Origin: Candidatus Aquidulcis sp.
GTDB lineage: Bacteria > Chloroflexota > Limnocylindria > Limnocylindrales > Limnocylindraceae
Direction: 5' to 3'
DNA length: 50,984 bases
Assembly (NCBI GenBank): GCA_009919005.1
Contig: RGCW01000004.1
Span: forward strand, 1 to 50,984
Shown in pieces: positions 8,816-17,891 of the stretch (position 1 is its first letter; each line of letters begins with the position of its first letter). Both the position numbers and the translations under genes were made by a program. The notes under the pieces were generated by a model that made no database searches, was not told the origin of the DNA, and saw only the letters and a program-made list of their open reading frames with translations.

Positions 8816-9747
8816 CGCGCGATGATGGCGCGGAGGATCGCCGCGAACTTGTGACCGCGCTCGACCACCGGACGATGCGGCCGAAGGCGACCGAAGCCGT
8901 CGCGCTCAACCTGCCGCAGGATCTCTCGATAGAGGTAGGCCGCGACGCGAATGGCACGCCCGCCATGACGTAAGTATCGAATCCCGTCTATCCCGCGGGC
9001 ATAGGCGGCGTCCGCGAGTGCGATCTGCTCCACGAGCAGGGCGCGTCGATCTCCATCTCGCAGCGAGTTGGATCCAGTTGTCGCCGTTGGGCTGAGGCCC
9101 GAACGCATAAGTGCGGCGGCGGGGAGGTAGATCCGGCCGTTGGCAAGGTCCTCATCGATATCACGCACGATGTTAGTTCGCTGCATCGCCTCGCCAAGTG
9201 CTCGAGCCGCATCGTCGGCGGCCAGTTCATCACCCGTTCGCACTCCGAGCAGTGCAGCCATGAGCCTGCCCACGGTACCGGCCACCTGGTAGCAGTAGAG
9301 ATCAAGATCGGCGTCCGAGCTGAGTTGTGGGCCCGTGAGGTCTCGCTCCATCCCGTCCAAGAAGGCGCCAATTGCATCAATGGGGAGCTGCGGCGTACGT
9401 CGATGAAGGTCGGAGAGGATGGCCAGCTCATCACCGCCCGCGGGATCAAGCACCCCTGTGGTCGTCCATTGCCGAATGGCGGCGAGTCGTCGGTGTGCAT
9501 CATCGCGTTGCGCGGCGCCAGCACGCGCCTCTAGGTCGACGAGATCGTCAAGTCGTCGCAATGCGAGATAGAGGAGATTGATGTCGTCACGCACCTCAGC
9601 GGGGAGAAAGGTAGCGGCCCGCGAGAAACTGCGCGCTACGCGGTTGATGGTACGAGCGGCCTCGGGGAGGAGCGCTTCAACGCGCGGATCGCGCGGTATC
9701 GGCATCGCCCTACGGTCGAACGAGATTTCCGGTTGGGCCACTGGCAC
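8812..9747 (-). CDS. crtB: Phytoene/squalene synthase family, CrtB-type
   Basis: A 311-residue trans-isoprenyl diphosphate synthase that condenses two C20 (or C15) prenyl diphosphates head-to-head. Both aspartate-rich Mg2+-binding motifs are present: RRLDDLVD at residues 64-71 and QRTNIVRDIDEDLANGR around 189-205, followed by the IYLP segment. The pairing with a CrtI-type desaturase favours phytoene synthase over squalene synthase. The start is uncertain: GTG 9747 gives a 38-base overlap with crtI, GTG 9741 is equally possible, and ATG 9705 would leave no overlap and keep both motifs. It is the second gene of a crtI-crtB operon. Confidence 0.92.
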   Translation of the reverse strand: MPVAQPEISFDRRAMPIPRDPRVEALLPEAARTINRVARSFSRAATFLPAEVRDDINLLYLALRRLDDLVDLEARAGAAQRDDAHRRLAAIRQWTTTGVLDPAGGDELAILSDLHRRTPQLPIDAIGAFLDGMERDLTGPQLSSDADLDLYCYQVAGTVGRLMAALLGVRTGDELAADDAARALGEAMQRTNIVRDIDEDLANGRIYLPAAALMRSGLSPTATTGSNSLRDGDRRALLVEQIALADAAYARGIDGIRYLRHGGRAIRVAAYLYREILRQVERDGFGRLRPHRPVVERGHKFAAILRAIIAR

Positions 9748-11242
9748 GAGAGGTGAATGGGGCCGGGTAGTCGCCGCGAATCAGATCCTGCGTGACTTGT
9801 GCGGTGAGCAGCGCCCCTGGCATTCCCGCGCCTGGGTGCGTGCCGCCGCCAACGTAGTAGAGCCCGGCGATCGCACGGTCCCTGTTTGGTTGGCGGAAAT
9901 ACGCTGATTGCTGCAGCGACGGTTCGACCGCGAAGGCGTTCCCATCAGGGGCGAGAAGTTCGTCGCGGAAGGTGAGCGGTGTCCACGATCGCTCAACGAC
10001 AATGGAGTCGCGGAGGCCAGGCAGCCCCCAGTCCTCAAGCCACTCCAGGGTGCGATCGCGCAGCCGCGGTGCGGCCTCGCTCCAATCATCACCAGAGGCA
10101 AGGTTTGGAACGGGGAGCAGGATGGCAATCGAGTCGCCGCCTGGAGCTGCCATCTCAGGCTCCGTTCGGGACGGGGCGTGAATGTAGACAGCGTTGCTGC
10201 GAGGCAGGCGTCGATCGCGGGTAACGTCCCGAATAAAGCCGTGATAGTCGTCACCTACGACCAGTGTGTGATGGAGAAGCTTCTCAAATTTCTTGTTCGT
10301 TCCCAGATAGAGCATGTGGGCGGACATCGTGGTTCGTAGTGGGCGAAGTCGCCATGGCATCGTGTCGGGAGCGTCAGGAAGCAGGGCGGCACGCGCGGTT
10401 ACATCGCCGTTATAGATGACGAGGTCAGCGCTGTGCACTGCACCATCTGCGGTGCGCACGCCGGTCGCCCGTCCGTTGCGGTGCAGGATTTGATCCACCT
10501 TCTGATCGGTATGGATCACGCCGCCCATCCCCCTGATGATCGTGCCGAAGGATTCAATGATGCTGTAGACGCCGCCCTCGGTGTACCAGATGCCATCAGC
10601 AACTTGAAGGTAGGCCAGCGCCGAATAGATTGCGGGGACTCGTGATGGATCACCACCGATGAATAGTGAGTGGAAGCCGAACGCCTGTTGCACGTGAGGC
10701 TCTTTAAAGTACTTTGCGACCCAGCCTTCAAGGAAACGAATCGCGTCGAGGCGTGCCATGGTGGGGAGCAGTTTCACGAAGTCTTTCAGGTTGAGGAAGT
10801 TTTGCCGACCTGAGACGAGGATTCCTTCACGGTGAATTGCACCCGATGCCGCGAGGAATGCCTCAAGCTGATTGGCATCTTCGTGGGAAAACTTGCGCAA
10901 CTCTGCTCGAAGGTGTTCAACATCACTGCCAAAGTCGAAGTGGCGATCCTCACCAGTCCAGAAGATCCGGTAGCCGGGTTGCAGCTGTCGAAGGGTGACG
11001 TGGTCCGACATCTTCTCGCCGGCCGCCGCATAGACCTCTTCGAAGAGCCAGGGCATGGTGATGAGCGACGGACCCGTGTCAAAGGTGTAGCCACTCTCGC
11101 GGATGCGCGAGGCGCGCCCACCGATCTCTGAGCGGGCCTCAAAGATGGTGACCTGCCAGCCGTCAGAGAGGAGCCGGATGGCCGTGGAGAGTCCACCGAA
11201 GCCGCTTCCGACGATGATCGCCTGCCGACCCCCGTGCGCCAT
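9710..11242 (-). CDS. crtI: Phytoene desaturase (CrtI-type)
   Basis: A 510-residue flavoprotein amine oxidase-like desaturase. The FAD-binding Rossmann motif GSGFGG is at residues 12-17 in IIVGSGFGGLSTAIRLLSDG, followed by EARSEIGGRASR and GYTFDTGPSLITMP. The C-terminal signature of carotenoid desaturases, YYVGGGTHPGAGMPGALLTA, is intact. CrtI enzymes introduce double bonds into phytoene to give neurosporene or lycopene; the exact number of steps cannot be told from sequence. The start ATG 11242 follows GGGGGGACC; an in-frame ATG at 11338 would add a Pro/Arg-rich stretch of 32 residues. It is divergent from the IclR gene, and its end overlaps crtB. Confidence 0.94.
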   Translation of the reverse strand: MAHGGRQAIIVGSGFGGLSTAIRLLSDGWQVTIFEARSEIGGRASRIRESGYTFDTGPSLITMPWLFEEVYAAAGEKMSDHVTLRQLQPGYRIFWTGEDRHFDFGSDVEHLRAELRKFSHEDANQLEAFLAASGAIHREGILVSGRQNFLNLKDFVKLLPTMARLDAIRFLEGWVAKYFKEPHVQQAFGFHSLFIGGDPSRVPAIYSALAYLQVADGIWYTEGGVYSIIESFGTIIRGMGGVIHTDQKVDQILHRNGRATGVRTADGAVHSADLVIYNGDVTARAALLPDAPDTMPWRLRPLRTTMSAHMLYLGTNKKFEKLLHHTLVVGDDYHGFIRDVTRDRRLPRSNAVYIHAPSRTEPEMAAPGGDSIAILLPVPNLASGDDWSEAAPRLRDRTLEWLEDWGLPGLRDSIVVERSWTPLTFRDELLAPDGNAFAVEPSLQQSAYFRQPNRDRAIAGLYYVGGGTHPGAGMPGALLTAQVTQDLIRGDYPAPFTSRASGPTGNLVRP

Positions 11243-11257
11243 GGTCCCCCCAGTGTT

Positions 11258-11371
11258 GCTCAGCGGGGCAGCGCCCCGTATCCCCATCATCGTAGGCGGG
11301 ACGAGCGGGGGGCGCTGAGCACGAAATCCGCCTGCCATTGACGACGACGCCGTACGGGCGGATCATCCGCC
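11258..11371. promoter_or_regulatory. Divergent crtI/iclR control region with palindromes
   Basis: The 150-base gap between crtI (minus) and the IclR gene (plus) contains a 15-bp palindrome GGCGGATCATCCGCC at 11357-11371, just upstream of the IclR ribosome binding site, and a further half-site ATCCGCC at 11326-11332. There is also a hairpin CGGGGC-AGC-GCCCCG at 11264-11278 in the crtI leader, and an 8-bp inverted pair GCTCAGCG (11258-11265) with CGCTGAGC (11313-11320). IclR proteins usually bind short palindromes near their own promoter, so the 11357 site is a good operator candidate. This is inference from position. Confidence 0.4.
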
Positions 11372-11392
11372 ACCTAGGGAGGAGACCGATGA

Positions 11393-12333
11393 ATGAGTAG
11401 TGAGCAGGTACGCGCCCGCACGCCTGATGTCGCTGACGACCACCTCGATCACGGCGGTGGCGCCGGATCCCCAGGGGCCGATGATGCCGCGGTCCGTTCC
11501 GTTGACCGCGCCGCCGCCCTCCTCGTCTGCCTCGCCGACGCCGACGGATCGGCATCAGTCACCGACCTCTCGCACTCCCTAGATCTTCACAAGTCCACGG
11601 TCAGCCGCCTCCTCTCCACCCTTGAGCGTCGCGGACTCGTGGAACAGGATCGCGAGAGCGGGCACTTCCGCCTCGGCGTCGGCATCATTCGCTTGGCCCA
11701 GTCCGCAGAACGGACGCTCGATCTGAGGACGATAGCCCTCCCCGAGATGGAGGCGCTCGCCAAGACGACCCATGAGACCGTGAGCCTTGAGGTCTTTGAT
11801 GGTGTCGGCGCGGCCGTGGCCATCTGTCAGATAGACGGACCAAACCTCACGCCAATGCCCGACATCACGGGTCGTCCGGTTGCGATGCACGCCATCGCCT
11901 CGGGGAAGGTGCTGCTCGCCTCACTCCCAGAGCGAACCGTCCTTGCGATTGCACGGCGTGGTCTGGTTCGCTACACGCCACGAACCATCACCGATCCGCG
12001 TGCCTTACTTGAAGAGCTCGCAACCATTCGAAAACGCGGTTACGCGGTGGCGATTGGCGAGTGGGACGAACGCATCACTGCAGCCGCGGTACCAATCTGT
12101 GACGCACGTGGCAGCGTGATCGCGACCGTCGTCGTGTGGGGAGCATCGGCGCGGGTCACCCCAGGGACACTGCCATCGCTGGTCACCGCGGCCCGTGATG
12201 CGGCGCAGCTGATCAGCACCAAGTTGGGCTGGAGCGGCGGTCAACGTCGTGCTGGCATCGTGCCGCACCTAAAAGATGATGATGCCGACGAGCAAGAGCA
12301 CGAGGTGGCGGACGACGAAGAGGCCGCAGGTTA

Positions 12334-12334
<1 letters not shown>
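11393..12334 (+). CDS. IclR family transcriptional regulator
   Basis: A 313-residue regulator. A Gly/Asp-rich N-terminal extension (~35 residues) precedes a winged helix-turn-helix (about 36-100: SVDRAAALLVCLADADG, with the recognition part LHKSTVSRLLSTLERRGLV). The IclR effector domain follows (about 115-285), with GRPVAMHAIASGKVLLASLP and the DERITAAAVPI segment typical of its ligand pocket. The acidic tail (DDDADEQEHEVADDEE) is unusual. Members sense small acids such as glyoxylate, pyruvate or aromatic acids. Its TAG stop shares a base with the GTG start of acetyl-CoA synthetase, so it very likely regulates acs and itself. The start ATG 11393 has GGAGGAG nine or so bases upstream. Confidence 0.93.
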
Positions 12335-14304
<1,970 letters not shown>

Positions 14305-14309
14305 CGAGG

Positions 14310-14354
14310 ACTTTTCCACAACACGCCCAAATTGCTCGTGAATGGTGGAAAAGT
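14310..14354. terminator. Strong inverted repeat after acs
   Basis: A perfect 10-bp inverted repeat, ACTTTTCCAC (14310-14319) and GTGGAAAAGT (14345-14354), begins 6 bases after the acs stop, with further CACG/CGTG pairing inside. The position suggests a bidirectional transcription terminator between the convergent acs and LCP genes, but no U-tract follows on either strand. The arm also resembles a DnaA box (TTTTCCACA against TTATCCACA); I do not claim that function. Confidence 0.45.
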
Positions 14355-14628
14355 GCTGCGAGACTCAGCGATAGTTCGTTGATAAGTCCCTTCTCGTAGG
14401 GCGTGTGCGCAGCGATGCTTCTCGTAGCCCGAAGGGGCCAACGGTGACCCCGCCGACCGAGCAATCGGCCAGGCGGCACGGACTGTGGCGATGACGGGAT
14501 CGAGCCGGCAGGTAACTGACGGTGCTGGTGAATGACCACCAACGCGCGGGGCGACTCGCAGCGGCGGAGCGGAGGGTCACCTGGGAGCTCGGCTTTACGG
14601 CCAGAGCGACTCGATCCGATCTCACAGC
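14355..14628 (+). ncRNA. Candidate structured non-coding RNA (unclassified)
   Basis: This lies in the longest gene-free stretch of the window (14305-14693). Nested complementary segments could fold into one domain: a closing stem 14355-14363 with 14620-14628 (one mismatch); an inner stem GGATCGAG 14497-14504 with CTCGATCC 14610-14617; a hairpin 14388-14393 with 14431-14436 that stacks on 14399-14402 with 14427-14430; and a hairpin 14450-14476 (CCGCC/GGCGG and CCGA/TCGG) capped by a GCAA tetraloop on the plus strand. No pairs cross. The GNRA loop suggests plus-strand transcription. I find no RNase P, tmRNA, SRP, 6S or riboswitch consensus. No translated frame looks coding. Chance pairing in GC-rich DNA remains possible. 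Confidence 0.35.
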
Positions 14629-14693
14629 GGAGGGGACTCGGCGTGTATGCGTCGCCCCCTCCATCGGATGGCCTCTCGGGCGAACCCTTTTCA

Positions 14694-16202
14694 CTATGGA
14701 CTGGTGCTCTCTAGCACGCTGGATGATGCCTCGGGACTCGGCGATGGAGATTCAGTTGGCGAAGGCGAGGGCGATACAAGGGCCGGGAACGCGTTCGCGA
14801 TCGTGCTGCGAATCTTCGCGATCGTCGCTGGTGTCAGGTATGCGGGATACGCACTCGGTGCGAAGCGGTAGAGGCGCACAAGAGCGGTTGATGCTCGCGA
14901 GAAGAGATCGACAAGATTCGGCAGAGAACTTCGAGGCAGGTCGGTCCACACATACCCTTTTGCGGCTGAGGCGAGCCCTGGGGCGTTGAGAATGGTGGCA
15001 GCACCGAGTTGATCGCGTATAGCTAGTAGGAGCGCCTGTTGGCGTCGCATCCGTCCATAGTCTGAATCCTGATGCCGACTTCGGGCGTAGGCCAGCGCGA
15101 GACGACCATCAAAGTGATGTCTCCCAGTATCAATTCGAAGTTTGATTGAACCGAGTACTGGGTCGGGATAGTTCGCGTCAACAACAGACTCCGTCACATT
15201 CATATCAATGCCCCCCATCGCATCAACCACCTTGATCACCCCCCACAGGTCGGCGACGAGGACGGCATCGATCGGTCGTTGGGCCAACTCTGAGATCGTG
15301 GCGCGGACGGCGGCTATCCCGGAGACACTCCCATCTCCCGGCCAGAGCTGCGGATAGTAGAAGGTTGCATCGGTGTAGACCTCGTTGAGGAGCTTGGTGA
15401 AACAGCCGCAGGGGCTAGCGTTGCGTGCGGCACCCGGAGGGAGCGGCACGTTCACCATGTTGCGCGGAAAGCCGAACATTGCGACACGACCCGTTGCCAC
15501 ATCGACCTCAACGAGCAGCATGACGTCCATGCGTCGGCTCCAGCGATCGTTGCCAGCGTCGGATCCGAGGAGAAGCAGATCAAATTTTCCGTCATCGCCC
15601 CACGGGATCTCGCCGGGGCGTGTCCACGGCGTGGCGACGGTTAAGGGTGGCAGCGTCCCCGTCCCCGCTCGATTTGGCGTTGGTGTGCTCGGAGACTCTG
15701 CGGGGGAGGCTTCATCTGTGGGCGACACATCTGTGGGACCAGGGCTCGTCACCTGAGGTAGGGGACTCGGAGAAGCCTCAGAGAAGGTGCTGTTCAGTAG
15801 GTCATCGAATGCGGCCAGCGATCGTCCGATAGCGAGGTGAGGTCCAACGATGAGCAGGAGCGCCGCAGCAATGACCACGGCGCGGTCACGCACGGAGAGG
15901 CGCGTGCCACGTGCTGCATGCGCCGTTGCACCAAGTCGCCACACGGCAACGATGAGGTTGATGAGGCCGAGCGCGATCAAGGCCCCAGGCGTGACCATGA
16001 TGATGAGGAGCTGCCTGGTTCCACCGAACAAGGTCACGAGAACGAGGGCCGTGAGCAGTGCGAGCATCGGTGCCGCCCAAAAGAGAGCGATCCGACGGTT
16101 GCCGCGCAGCCAATGCCCGGCGCCTGGGGCCAGTACCGAGAGAAGCGCAGCGCGAACTGGCGAGGTCACACTGCGGCGGCGTGTTGGTCTGGCAGGCTTC
16201 AC
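14694..16202 (-). CDS. LytR-CpsA-Psr (LCP) family protein
   Basis: A 502-residue membrane-anchored protein of the LCP family, which transfers glycopolymers from lipid carriers to the cell wall or outer layers. The N-terminus is basic, with about four hydrophobic segments (residues ~17-130), more than the single anchor of classical LCP proteins. A Ser/Pro/Thr-rich linker (about 145-185) leads to the extracytoplasmic LCP domain: LLLGSDAGNDRWSRRMDVM, the FPRNM motif, and YARSRHQDSDYGRMRRQQ, which holds conserved phosphate-binding arginines. A second Ser/Pro-rich tail ends the protein. It converges on acs across the structured gap. In a Chloroflexota-like monoderm it could attach polysaccharide to the envelope. 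Confidence 0.9.
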   Translation of the reverse strand: MKPARPTRRRSVTSPVRAALLSVLAPGAGHWLRGNRRIALFWAAPMLALLTALVLVTLFGGTRQLLIIMVTPGALIALGLINLIVAVWRLGATAHAARGTRLSVRDRAVVIAAALLLIVGPHLAIGRSLAAFDDLLNSTFSEASPSPLPQVTSPGPTDVSPTDEASPAESPSTPTPNRAGTGTLPPLTVATPWTRPGEIPWGDDGKFDLLLLGSDAGNDRWSRRMDVMLLVEVDVATGRVAMFGFPRNMVNVPLPPGAARNASPCGCFTKLLNEVYTDATFYYPQLWPGDGSVSGIAAVRATISELAQRPIDAVLVADLWGVIKVVDAMGGIDMNVTESVVDANYPDPVLGSIKLRIDTGRHHFDGRLALAYARSRHQDSDYGRMRRQQALLLAIRDQLGAATILNAPGLASAAKGYVWTDLPRSSLPNLVDLFSRASTALVRLYRFAPSAYPAYLTPATIAKIRSTIANAFPALVSPSPSPTESPSPSPEASSSVLESTSP

Positions 16203-16245
16203 CTGCGCATTCTCACCGCTCTCAGAGAATCGTGTCGGAGGCTAC

Positions 16246-17091
16246 TTATTCTGCGATCGGAAGGGCACGCCCTTGTGCCTTCGCTGCGGCCGCCTTCGCC
16301 GCCCAGGCCCCGAGCACCTCATCTTTGTGGGGCCGGATCGGACAGTGGCCATCTTTATTGCCTGCCTCGTCGCAGTAGCCGAGCGGCACGCACTTCGGTG
16401 CCAAAAAGCTACCGAGGAAGGGGCTGACGGCAAAGATCTCGTGGCGGATGAGCTGGAAGAGTCGACGGATCTCCCACTGTGCCATGGTGCAGAGACGCAG
16501 CCCTGACATGTGAATAAGGGCGCGGAGGTTGACGGTCATGATCAGATTCGTGCGGGTCGCGTTTGGAAAAACAAACCGAGCATCTTCTGCCGGAATCCCA
16601 GCCGCAACGAGGTCACCGTAGAGGCCGAGCGCCCCCTGCGTCGCCTCCTCAAAACGGGCCCGAACCTCGTCGTCGGCCTCGGCGACGGAGCCAGGGAGCA
16701 TCGTCGCTGCCTTCTTAAAGGTCACATAGCGCTGCGATTGCTGATCAAACGCGACACCCGCTCGATGACGCACGAGTTGATGGCTAAGCGTTCTGGTCAC
16801 CCCCGTGATCGCGAAGGTAAAGACGATGTGTTCAATCGTGCTGCCGTGTCCGGATTCAATCACACGGCTCACCAGTTCACGTTGCTTGGTTGGGTCGATC
16901 TCGCCCGCTTCGGCGCGGCGGTAGATCTCCTCAGGTGGAAGTTCGGAGTAGCAGGTGCGACATGCCGTATAGATGATCGGAACATACGACCGCTCGACGA
17001 TCTCCCGATTGGGGAAGAGCAGCGTGGCCTTCATTCCCAGGTCGTGGCGACCTGGGTTCTTGGGAATGCCAGCTCGCTCCGTTCCACTCAT
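16246..17091 (-). CDS. thyX: Flavin-dependent thymidylate synthase ThyX
   Basis: A 281-residue enzyme that methylates dUMP to dTMP using methylene-tetrahydrofolate and FAD/NADPH. The ThyX motif is seen as RHRAGVAFDQQSQRY at residues 108-122, with one more residue between RHR and Ser119 than the classical RHRx7S spacing. Other family segments are ESGHGSTIEH and TRTNLIMTVNLRAL. A C-terminal extension contains PKCVPLGYCDEAGNKDGHCP, three cysteines that may bind metal. ATG 17091 comes one base after the stop of the small zinc-ribbon gene, so the pair is coupled; ATG 17034 (MKATLLF) is an alternative and sits right at a strong hairpin. Confidence 0.92.
   Translation of the reverse strand: MSGTERAGIPKNPGRHDLGMKATLLFPNREIVERSYVPIIYTACRTCYSELPPEEIYRRAEAGEIDPTKQRELVSRVIESGHGSTIEHIVFTFAITGVTRTLSHQLVRHRAGVAFDQQSQRYVTFKKAATMLPGSVAEADDEVRARFEEATQGALGLYGDLVAAGIPAEDARFVFPNATRTNLIMTVNLRALIHMSGLRLCTMAQWEIRRLFQLIRHEIFAVSPFLGSFLAPKCVPLGYCDEAGNKDGHCPIRPHKDEVLGAWAAKAAAAKAQGRALPIAE
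17032..17068 (-). promoter_or_regulatory. Hairpin within the 5' part of thyX
   Basis: A perfect 9-bp stem with a 3-base loop (CCCAGGTCG-TGG-CGACCTGGG, 17036-17056) overlaps a second inverted pair, CATTCCCA (17032-17039) with TGGGAATG (17061-17068). It lies about 35-60 bases inside thyX and ends exactly at the alternative start ATG 17034. If that ATG is the true start, the stem would sequester it and could control translation. The two foldings exclude each other. No regulatory role is established. Confidence 0.35.
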
Positions 17092-17092
17092 G

Positions 17093-17281
17093 TCAGTAGT
17101 AGTCCGAGCAGGAGAGGAAGTAGCCACATTCACAGATCATCTTGCACTTGCGATCGATCAACTGCGCTCCGCAATTTGCGCAGCAGGTCATCACGAGCCC
17201 AGGGTCAACCTCTGTTGGTGCAGGTGATGATGGAGTGCTCAGTTCGTCGGTGGTGGTTACGGGAACTGGCTGCGTCAACAT
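17093..17281 (-). CDS. Small zinc-ribbon protein upstream of thyX
   Basis: A 62-residue protein. The N-terminal half is Thr/Pro/Ser-rich and looks flexible. The C-terminal half has four paired cysteines in [20 protein letters not shown], followed by [10 protein letters not shown]. The CxxC...CxxxC-x-C pattern and the ending SCSDYY resemble a family of short zinc-ribbon proteins found in several phyla; I know of no settled function. The gap to thyX is one base, and the LOG-like gene (17292-17891) lies upstream on the same strand 10 bases away, so it belongs to that transcript. A partner or regulator of ThyX is possible but unproven. Confidence 0.8.
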   Translation of the reverse strand: MLTQPVPVTTTDELSTPSSPAPTEVDPGLVMTCCANCGAQLIDRKCKMICECGYFLSCSDYY

Positions 17282-17291
17282 CTCGGGAATC

Positions 17292-17891
17292 CTACCGCTC
17301 TGAAGGGGCTGCGGTGTGGCGCGATGCCTCCCAGGGGGCGCCGCTGGTGCGGCGTGCCGTCATGAGCTGGCGGGCCTCGGCCACGATCGCGCCCGGAGCG
17401 GTGCCGCTCGGCAACACGCGAATGATTGATAGGTCGTCTGGCCCAACCACGAGGCGTCGACGCACCAGGTCAACCAGTTCAACCCAGGCATCACCGACTA
17501 GGAGAAGTGGCCGGGCATCGCTCACCTGCAAGAGGTTCCAGGCGACGGCGATCTCGGCGAGGGTGCCGATCCCTCCATCGAGACCGATGAGCAGGTCGGC
17601 TCGCGAGAAGAGGCGTAATCGATCGAAGAGGTCAGCTGAATCAATCCGCTCTGTCACCGCCTCATTGGCCGGCAGGCCATCCCACGCGGTGACCGTGTAG
17701 CCGAGCACCTCTCCACCCGTAGAGCGCGCGCCCCGAGAGGCGGCGCCCATGATCCCCTCATAGCCGCCTGTCGCCACCGTGAAGCCTGCCTCGGCGAGGG
17801 CGGCCCCGAGGTTGAAGGCCGCGATCCAACGCGGATCACTGCTCGGGAGTCGTGCGGAGCCGTACACCCCCACGATGCGTTGTTCAGTCAT
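17292..17891 (-). CDS. LOG-family (lysine decarboxylase-like) protein, TIGR00725-type
   Basis: A 199-residue Rossmann-like protein of the LOG/YvdD/MoCo-carrier superfamily. It begins [15 protein letters not shown] and contains [14 protein letters not shown] and the [12 protein letters not shown] segment, corresponding to the conserved GGGxGTxxE nucleotide-binding motif (here GGIGTLAE). Members cleave ribose 5-phosphate from cytokinin nucleotides or bind nucleotides; many bacterial copies have unknown substrates. ATG 17891 overlaps the end of the upstream hydrolase gene by 8 bases, arguing for translational coupling. The older name lysine decarboxylase is misleading. Confidence 0.88.
   Translation of the reverse strand: MTEQRIVGVYGSARLPSSDPRWIAAFNLGAALAEAGFTVATGGYEGIMGAASRGARSTGGEVLGYTVTAWDGLPANEAVTERIDSADLFDRLRLFSRADLLIGLDGGIGTLAEIAVAWNLLQVSDARPLLLVGDAWVELVDLVRRRLVVGPDDLSIIRVLPSGTAPGAIVAEARQLMTARRTSGAPWEASRHTAAPSER

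Noticed and set aside
14310-14354. DnaA boxes or a replication origin
   Set aside because: TTTTCCACA differs from TTATCCACA, there is no cluster of boxes and no dnaA/dnaN/gyrB neighbour.
14355-14628. RNase P RNA, tmRNA, SRP RNA, or a cobalamin/c-di-AMP riboswitch
   Set aside because: GGTGAATGACC and CTCGGCTTTACGG loosely recall RNase P end segments, and GGCAGGTAAC recalls ydaO, but GGAAAGTCC, AGAACCCGGCTTA, a tmRNA TTCGA-type T-arm and B12-box sequences are missing and the order is wrong.
14522-14989. Plus-strand reading frame opposite the LCP gene
   Set aside because: It lies antisense to a clear LCP domain and its translation is Arg/Ser-rich without family features.
17292-17891. Lysine decarboxylase
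   Set aside because: The LOG superfamily lacks the PLP lysine; the name is historical.
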